DNA of 21,300 nucleotides. Source: Apostichopus parvimensis (taxonomy: Eukaryota; Echinodermata; Holothuroidea; Aspidochirotida; Stichopodidae). The stretch lies in contig KN889941.1 of assembly GCA_000934455.1 (NCBI GenBank), positions 3,524 to 24,823 of the forward strand, written 5' to 3'. Below are positions 18,001 through 21,300 of the stretch, piece by piece (the first letter of the stretch is position 1; each line of letters begins with the position of its first letter). The notes beneath the pieces are model-generated. The model saw nothing but the letters and a program-made list of their open reading frames with translations. It made no database searches and was not told where the DNA came from. The position numbers and the translations under genes were made by a program.

Positions 18001-19894
18001 ATAAACATAATCGCAATAGTAAATAATACCTAAATATCTTTTAATGGGTCATATTCTTCTCAGATGGTTGTATAAACCTTGTTTGTACTAAGAAGTAGTA
18101 GCGTTCGTGCATATAGATACCGTATGAGTAAGTGATAAAGTGCATACCTGTCTACTATCACCTCTAATGCGAAATTCCTGTACAAGCCCCTGAGTCCCTT
18201 CTCACCGAGGTCTATGTCAGATTGGCAGGATGGACAAAAGAATGACGTCACTCGTTGACTCTGCGTTCTACTCAAGACAGGTCGCCTGAAAGAAATAAAG
18301 CAGCATTACATTCAACGAGGTTTAACAGATGATGGGACTATTCGGAACCAGAGCCGAACGTGTGTGTGTGTTGGGATATTTTGAGGACGTACACACACTG
18401 CCTGTCAGTTTCCGTAACGAGTTCTTTCCCAAATCCCATTTTCGTGAAGCCTAATGGGGATCTCCAGTCACGCCCTAAATTAACAGTGGGCGCTGTCATC
18501 TCGGTCCTTTTTAATTCTGCGAAACTTGCAAGCTACAGTCTCTGAAATCACTGAAAATTCCCTTGGCGAATCTCTGACAGACACTTCGTAGAAGGACAAA
18601 GTACCTGCCAACAGCCTTGTTAACATATAGTGTGACACATTCGAACTAACATAGCCTAAGATTTTTACCACTCATAACTTAGCACAGTTTAGCTACGCAA
18701 TGTTGCCAACCGTTCGTTCGGCAACTTTACACACGTCTGGTCTTCAACCAATCAGAAAGCTTCTTTGAGTTATTTTCTTTTGAGATCTGTAAACAGGATA
18801 GATAACGCGCATCAGGACCCAAAGCCGCATATAGAGATAAACGGTTTGTTGGACCGATGTGACAGCGCCCTCTGCAGAAACGCTGAAGATCCTCATTATA
18901 TCCAAGCAGCGATGTATCACAGCTTTCACTGGCATAATAATAATAAGTTACTTAGAGGCAATTGTGGACATGTGTTTAACAGACACTACTGTAATTTATC
19001 TAACGACGACAATCGTTTCAACTATAATCTGCGTCGTTGGTAAAGTATGAATGAATATTCATGAGTTTTCGAGCAGCCAGTTGGGACAATTTCCTAATGC
19101 TAATAACTCTGTAAACTGTACTCCAATATCATGCTCTCAAAGCACTGGTATTGACAGTACAAATAGTTACTAACCTTGTTCTGATAGAAACATGAAATTC
19201 ATACTGCTCGTACTGACAATACGAGTGCTCTGAAGCGGGACATAACACTACAGTATAGAAAAAATTGTCCCAACTGAGGGCGTTGGGATGTTAAGCACAT
19301 TAATGTACGGCAGTCGCGGCACACCACTGTATATTCATAACATCGTACACATGTTGATAATGTATAACACGTAACACCTGTTCTGCGGGTTTGGGTGCAG
19401 CCTTCATGGTTTAGAGTTTCCCCATACCTGTTTGCTTTCGTTTGCTATTATCTTCAACAAGTTAGAAATGTTTACCTAGGAGATCGAGCGCCACCAAGAG
19501 AGTCCCTTCTACAGCGACCGATGTCACCGTCTGTCAAAGATAAATCCACTGCACTCGCAGGTCTACCGGAAATAGTTTTCGATCTTTTTAACGGCTTTCG
19601 GCCTGAACTGCTCTTCGTTGTGGGTGCTTTGGTTTCTGACGTAGTGCTACGTGGCGTGCTGGGATTGGACGAGTGCAGTGGCGATGGTGACGTAGGAGAA
19701 ACCAAAGGTGATGATTTGCAGATGCTGTCAATTGATTGGGTGCTTCCATTGAAGGAAGTGTTCAGTAGCGAGCTACCGAAAATTTTCTGTCTAATACATC
19801 CATGACATATGTTGTGTTGGCATGGTAACAACACTGGGTTGGTGAAAAAGTCATCACAAATCGGGCACAACAGTTCCTTCTCTAAATGGTCCAT
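11387..19894 (-). CDS. TRIM36: Class I TRIM E3 ubiquitin ligase, TRIM36/TRIM46 type (nine coding exons)
   Basis: The spliced CDS reads 19894-19476, 18285-18148, 17483-17288, 16581-16435, 15816-15721, 14241-13988, 13114-12987, 12864-12517 and 12060-11387, about 799 residues (vertebrate TRIM36/46 are about 730-760). Domain order: RING (C10, C13, C25, H27, C30, C33, then C157, C160), B-box 1 (C199-H239), B-box 2 (C255-H287), coiled coil (about 290-410), COS-box region (about 405-455), FN3 (about 461-570) and B30.2/SPRY (about 590-790). This order defines class I TRIMs, ubiquitin ligases that bind microtubules through the COS box. [10 protein letters not shown] after B-box 1, [11 protein letters not shown] and DSGHDS match what I recall of TRIM36/46 rather than MID1 or TRIM9. 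A single gene may stand for both vertebrate paralogues. Odd points are the long Ser/Pro insertion inside the RING and the duplicated splice acceptor before B-box 2. Confidence 0.93.
12061..12516 (-). other. TRIM intron 8
   Basis: A 456-nt intron between GCAG|GTTAGT and TTCTTTTTCAG. Nothing recognised inside it. Confidence 0.85.
12517..12864 (-). CDS. TRIM36: TRIM36/46-like exon 8: fibronectin type III domain
   Basis: A 348-nt exon bounded by CTATTCTTTAG and GCAG|GTTAGT, phase 1 at both ends, so one FN3 domain is a removable module. It begins [12 protein letters not shown], has the core Trp in YVKWNHP, then YTLEYRK, and the FN3 tyrosine corner [17 protein letters not shown]. The position between COS box and SPRY is typical of class I TRIMs. 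Confidence 0.93.
12865..12986 (-). other. TRIM intron 7
   Basis: The shortest intron of the gene, 122 nt, from GTAAAG to TTCTTTAG. Confidence 0.8.
12987..13114 (-). CDS. TRIM36: TRIM36/46-like exon 7: COS-box region
   Basis: A 128-nt exon between TTGCTTTCCAG and GGAAG|GTAAAG (phase 2 in, phase 1 out). It encodes [24 protein letters not shown] and then LRIDEALRN, which matches the paired helices after the coiled coil that make up the microtubule-binding COS box. Confidence 0.85.
13115..13987 (-). other. TRIM intron 6
   Basis: An 873-nt intron. It holds a C-rich (G on the coding strand) patch near 13230-13253; otherwise AT-rich with no recognised feature. Confidence 0.8.
13988..14241 (-). CDS. 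TRIM36: TRIM36/46-like exon 6: coiled coil, second part
   Basis: A 254-nt exon after TTCTTTTCAG, phase 0 in and phase 2 out (GGAAG|GTATTT). It encodes a helical stretch with heptad-like spacing ([27 protein letters not shown]) ending in [20 protein letters not shown], the best family signature outside the zinc domains. Confidence 0.92.
14242..15720 (-). other. TRIM intron 5
   Basis: A 1479-nt intron, the longest. It contains a T9/G14 run (14662-14684), another poly-G tract (14959-14970) and, near its 5' end, a repeated GACCTCTGTTGACCT motif with a DR1-like site. A minus-strand frame at 14544-14939 runs through the homopolymers and is not supported. Confidence 0.8.
15543..15667. repeat. Direct repeat with DR1-like nuclear-receptor motif
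   Basis: GACCTCTGTTGACCT occurs exactly at 15543-15557 and 15646-15660. The second copy runs into TGACCTTTGACCC (15655-15667), which is a DR1-type element on the minus strand. The arrangement looks like a fragment of a dispersed repeat; it lies in TRIM intron 5 just after exon 5. Confidence 0.5.
15721..15816 (-). CDS. TRIM36: TRIM36/46-like exon 5: coiled coil, first part (96 nt)
   Basis: A phase 0/0 exon of 96 nt, 32 codons, between ATTTTGAAG and ACACAG|GTAAGA. It encodes [17 protein letters not shown] then [15 protein letters not shown], a coiled-coil start. A 96-nt exon at this position is, as I recall, a conserved mark of TRIM genes. Confidence 0.9.
15817..16434 (-). other. TRIM intron 4
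   Basis: A 618-nt intron from GTGAGT to TTTTGAAG; no recognised repeat or RNA. Confidence 0.8.
16435..16581 (-). CDS. TRIM36: TRIM36/46-like exon 4: B-box 2
   Basis: A 147-nt, 49-codon exon, phase 0/0, after GTTACTCAG. It encodes [20 protein letters not shown] then [15 protein letters not shown] with all eight expected zinc ligands (C255, H258, C267, C270, C275, C278, H284, H287). Its first 45 bases and its splice acceptor are repeated twice in the preceding intron. Confidence 0.93.
16537..16905 (-). repeat. Three-copy ~123-bp tandem array including a splice acceptor and exon start
   Basis: Copies at 16537-16661, 16662-16782 and 16783 to about 16905. The first holds the real acceptor and 45 coding bases of the B-box 2 exon. 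Copies 2 and 3 each keep an AG (TTACTTAG) and the same exon start (at 16704 and 16827, each exactly 123 bp apart). Copy 3 repeats the 45 coding bases unchanged; copy 2 has one silent change and a two-base deletion. The remainder of each unit is intron sequence. Confidence 0.9.
16582..17287 (-). other. TRIM intron 3
   Basis: A 706-nt intron from AAG|GTTAGC to GTTACTCAG. More than 300 bp of it is the duplicated acceptor array. Confidence 0.85.
17288..17483 (-). CDS. TRIM36: TRIM36/46-like exon 3: B-box 1
   Basis: A 196-nt exon between TGTTCACAG and CCCAAG|GTTAGC, phase 2 in, phase 0 out. It encodes [18 protein letters not shown] then the zinc ligands C199, C202, C214, C217, C222, C225, H230 and H239, and ends [18 protein letters not shown] and IGPT.N.RPK are shared with TRIM36/46. 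Confidence 0.93.
17484..18147 (-). other. TRIM intron 2
   Basis: A 664-nt intron from CAG|GTATGC to TTCACAG, mostly made of a duplicated segment and G-rich tracts. Confidence 0.8.
17615..17877. repeat. Tandem duplication, unit about 153 bp, in TRIM intron 2
   Basis: A segment at 17615-17722 (ATAGAACTG...GGAAGAAG) recurs at 17768-17877 with few changes. Both copies share TATCATCCCGTTACAACCAG and end just before a GT/GGAGG-rich tract; a 12-G run (17739-17750) separates them. A further G run sits near 17931-17938. Confidence 0.85.
18148..18285 (-). CDS. TRIM36: TRIM36/46-like exon 2: end of the RING finger
   Basis: A 138-nt exon after TTTCTTTCAG, phase 2/2, ending GACAG|GTATGC. It supplies the last two zinc ligands in [16 protein letters not shown] and the conserved [16 protein letters not shown] that leads into B-box 1. 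Confidence 0.9.
19051..19062. promoter_or_regulatory. POU-dimer (MORE-like) palindrome
   Basis: ATGAATATTCAT is a perfect 12-bp palindrome that fits the MORE element bound by POU-domain homodimers. It lies 16 bp before the MITE in TRIM intron 1. Confidence 0.3.
19078..19276. mobile_element. Fold-back MITE, copy 2 (well preserved)
   Basis: A 199-bp element with perfect 15-bp terminal inverted repeats, CAGTTGGGACAATTT and its complement. A second, imperfect inverted repeat lies inside it (GCACTGGTATTGACAGTAC against GTACTGACAATACGAGTGC), so the single strand can fold on itself. It has no coding capacity. The superfamily is not clear: no convincing target-site duplication was found in the flanks. 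Confidence 0.85.
19476..19894 (-). CDS. TRIM36: TRIM36/46-like exon 1 (coding): first part of RING and Ser/Pro-rich insertion
   Basis: The exon starts [17 protein letters not shown] with A at -3 and G at +4. It holds zinc ligands C10, C13, C25, H27, C30, C33, then about 105 residues rich in Ser, Thr and Pro with a basic [10 protein letters not shown] patch and a PKA-like RRDS (129-132). It ends CCTAG|GTAAAC, phase 2. A strong acceptor (CTTTCTGTCCAG) lies 20 bases before the ATG, so this is probably not the first exon of the mRNA. Confidence 0.9.
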
Positions 19895-19914
19895 GTTTGC
19901 CTGTGATGGTTAGC
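19895..19914 (-). other. Probable 5'UTR part of TRIM exon and upstream splice acceptor
   Basis: On the minus strand a T-rich tract and CTTTCTGTCCAG end at 19915, followed by 20 untranslated bases before the ATG. This predicts at least one upstream non-coding (or alternative coding) exon. Confidence 0.5.
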
Positions 19915-20033
19915 CTGGACAGAAAGCGAAAAAAAATGTTTATGTTACAACATTGGAAGATATACAAGTTGAGAAAAAGTATTAACAGTGGAAAGCTCCC
20001 AGACTGTGATACCCTTTTAAAATTCAAAATGGC

Positions 20034-20056
20034 AATATATATATATATATATATAT
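20034..20056. repeat. AT dinucleotide microsatellite
   Basis: An uninterrupted AT run followed by GTGTATATGG. No function is implied. Confidence 0.9.
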
Positions 20057-21050
20057 GTGTATATGGTATCATATAACAATGTATAACATGTTTTTCAAGG
20101 ACAATTGGTGTTGAAATTCATCTTTTAGTTCCATATTTTGTATACATGAAAACAGCCAGAAAAATATTTGTTTGACATAATAATTTCATTGCATCAACAG
20201 CTTACAGTGATTGAGTTCAGCCATGGATTCAAATCAACAATTAAGCCTGGAGCTAGAATCAGACGACTATGAAAATTGAAAAGTTTCATTCTCACAATTA
20301 AAGAGGGTGCACACTGCACAGGTCTATTTTGAAATCCAAAACTTAATATAGAAAGATATCCTGTACTCAAATGTTACTTTTTTTTAAGAGTTTGACTTGA
20401 GAAAATATTCTGAAATTCTATTTTGACAGTAATCTTTTAAGTGATGGAGCTATATAGGAAAGCTTACACATTGCCGAATATATTCTGTTTTAATTGGTCC
20501 TATGGCAAAGTTAGTTCCGATCAGGTGTACAGTTAGTCTTCGACATGCACCAGACGACACTGTGTCCTGTTGTTCAAATACACATCAATTAGTTCATAAA
20601 TACCTATATGATACGCACGTGTGGCCAAACAGTTACAGAAGAATGAAATTCACATCCTCAAAATGAGACCAACAAAAAAACACAATTTTGGAAGATGGAT
20701 TGAATCTATCTTTTCGACAAACACGCAAGATCCGGGACAGCCCTGGACCGGACAATATATACCTTTCTCTTGCTCTATTATGGTAGACTTTAGACCTACT
20801 AGTGTTGTACTGGCAATCCAACATTTCCCATCTCACACCGCACATATGGAATTCGAGCAGCGCGCATATGACCTTGAATTAGGCCCAATGATGCGAACTT
20901 ATCAGGAAATCAATAACCTCTCATGAACCGTGTCAAAAATGACCTTCAAATGTTCGTGTATAGGAATGCATCAGATGGTCAGTTGTGAAGATCTCGCCAT
21001 TTGACTGGATGAACTAACCCTCTCTCCCTGCCCCCCCCCCCTCTCCTTAC

Positions 21051-21145
21051 CCCTCCACCTGCCTCTCCACCTTAGTCGATGATCGAGCAACCTCCTTGTG
21101 TAAGGAACGCCAAACGCACAAAATGGCGTCGTTACCACGACAACA
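21051..21145 (-). promoter_or_regulatory. Candidate first (non-coding) exon and promoter of the TRIM gene
   Basis: On the minus strand a YY1-like CGCCATTTT (complement of 21120-21128) and an RFX X-box-like GTTACCACGACAAC (21131-21144) lie ahead of a purine-rich stretch ending GGAGGG|GTAAGG, a strong donor with GT at 21050-21049. Splicing to the acceptor at 19914 would remove about 1.1 kb. This is a pattern-based guess. Confidence 0.25.
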
Positions 21146-21300
21146 GACACTGGTCTTTGAATATACAAACATAATGGATTGGCAATTCTATCATTACACC
21201 CATACATAATGCTGTATATATTGAGGTATAATGTACTTTATACATATGGAAACTATATAACATTATCATGTCTTTCATAGGTGTTGAGCTTTTTCTGATG

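Larger units (their letters stand above)
18286..19475 (-). other. TRIM intron 1 of the coding region, splitting the RING
   Basis: A 1190-nt intron between CCTAG|GTAAAC and TTTCTTTCAG. It holds a GT run (18360-18371), CTCF-like motifs (18484-18495 and 18863-18877), a CCAATCAG NF-Y-type box near 18748, a POU-dimer-like palindrome (19051-19062) and the intact MITE (19078-19276). Confidence 0.8.
19915..21300. other. Upstream flank or 5'UTR intron of the TRIM gene
   Basis: AT-rich, with an AT dinucleotide microsatellite (about 20034-20056) and a pyrimidine-rich tract (21017-21073). A 101-codon plus-strand frame (20621-20926) has no recognised feature. The right end contains the candidate 5'UTR exon. 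Confidence 0.5.

Noticed and set aside
18765..19043. Two overlapping plus-strand frames in TRIM intron 1
   Set aside because: Different frames over the same AT-rich intron, no domain, no splice support.
19395..19805. 136-codon plus-strand frame opposite the RING exon
   Set aside because: It is antisense to the well supported TRIM exon 1 and has no domain of its own.
20621..20926. 101-codon plus-strand frame upstream of the TRIM gene
   Set aside because: No family resemblance, and a similar-length frame runs on the opposite strand; not convincing.

Overview
The window looks like nuclear DNA of an invertebrate animal: two intron-containing genes with GT-AG introns, AT-rich spacers, tRNA-derived SINEs, a small fold-back DNA transposon family, TATG/AT/GT microsatellites and many long poly-G tracts. 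Gene content and repeat style suggest a marine deuterostome, perhaps an echinoderm (sea cucumber or urchin); this placement is an impression, not a demonstration. No operon, CRISPR, rRNA or phage feature was seen.

Layout. (1) 1-754: GC-rich short repeats, a diverged fold-back MITE (346-563), then the 5' flank of the first gene with a YY1-like site and small uORFs. (2) 755-3631, plus strand: a complete three-exon mitochondrial carrier gene of the SLC25A34/SLC25A35 type, about 309 residues. Its first intron carries a tRNA-derived SINE whose tail is a tetranucleotide microsatellite. (3) 3632-11386: a 7.7-kb spacer between the convergent genes, with another SINE type (about 4018-4210), a second copy of the microsatellite-tailed SINE (6825-7108), a cluster of poly-G tracts (7432-8475), a palindrome cluster (9709-9756), a tRNA-like relic (10270-10346) and a CCAAT/CRE module (11125-11175). 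(4) 11387-19914, minus strand: a class I TRIM E3 ubiquitin ligase gene of the TRIM36/TRIM46 type. It has nine coding exons and about 799 residues: RING (split by an intron and a long Ser/Pro-rich insertion), B-box 1, B-box 2, coiled coil, COS-box region, FN3 and B30.2/SPRY. (5) 19915-21300: its upstream flank, with a possible 5'UTR exon near 21051-21145.

The two genes have no evident functional link: one makes a mitochondrial inner-membrane transporter, the other a probably microtubule-associated ubiquitin ligase. Both appear to be single genes equivalent to vertebrate pairs (SLC25A34/35, TRIM36/46).

Most interesting signals: a three-copy ~123-bp array that duplicates the 3' splice site and first 45 coding bases of the B-box 2 exon; a duplicated 5' splice site in the carrier gene that would add five residues in frame at a carrier signature motif; a DSGxxS phosphodegron-like motif in an acidic SPRY loop; and a MITE family with one copy upstream of the carrier and one in the RING-splitting intron of the TRIM gene.
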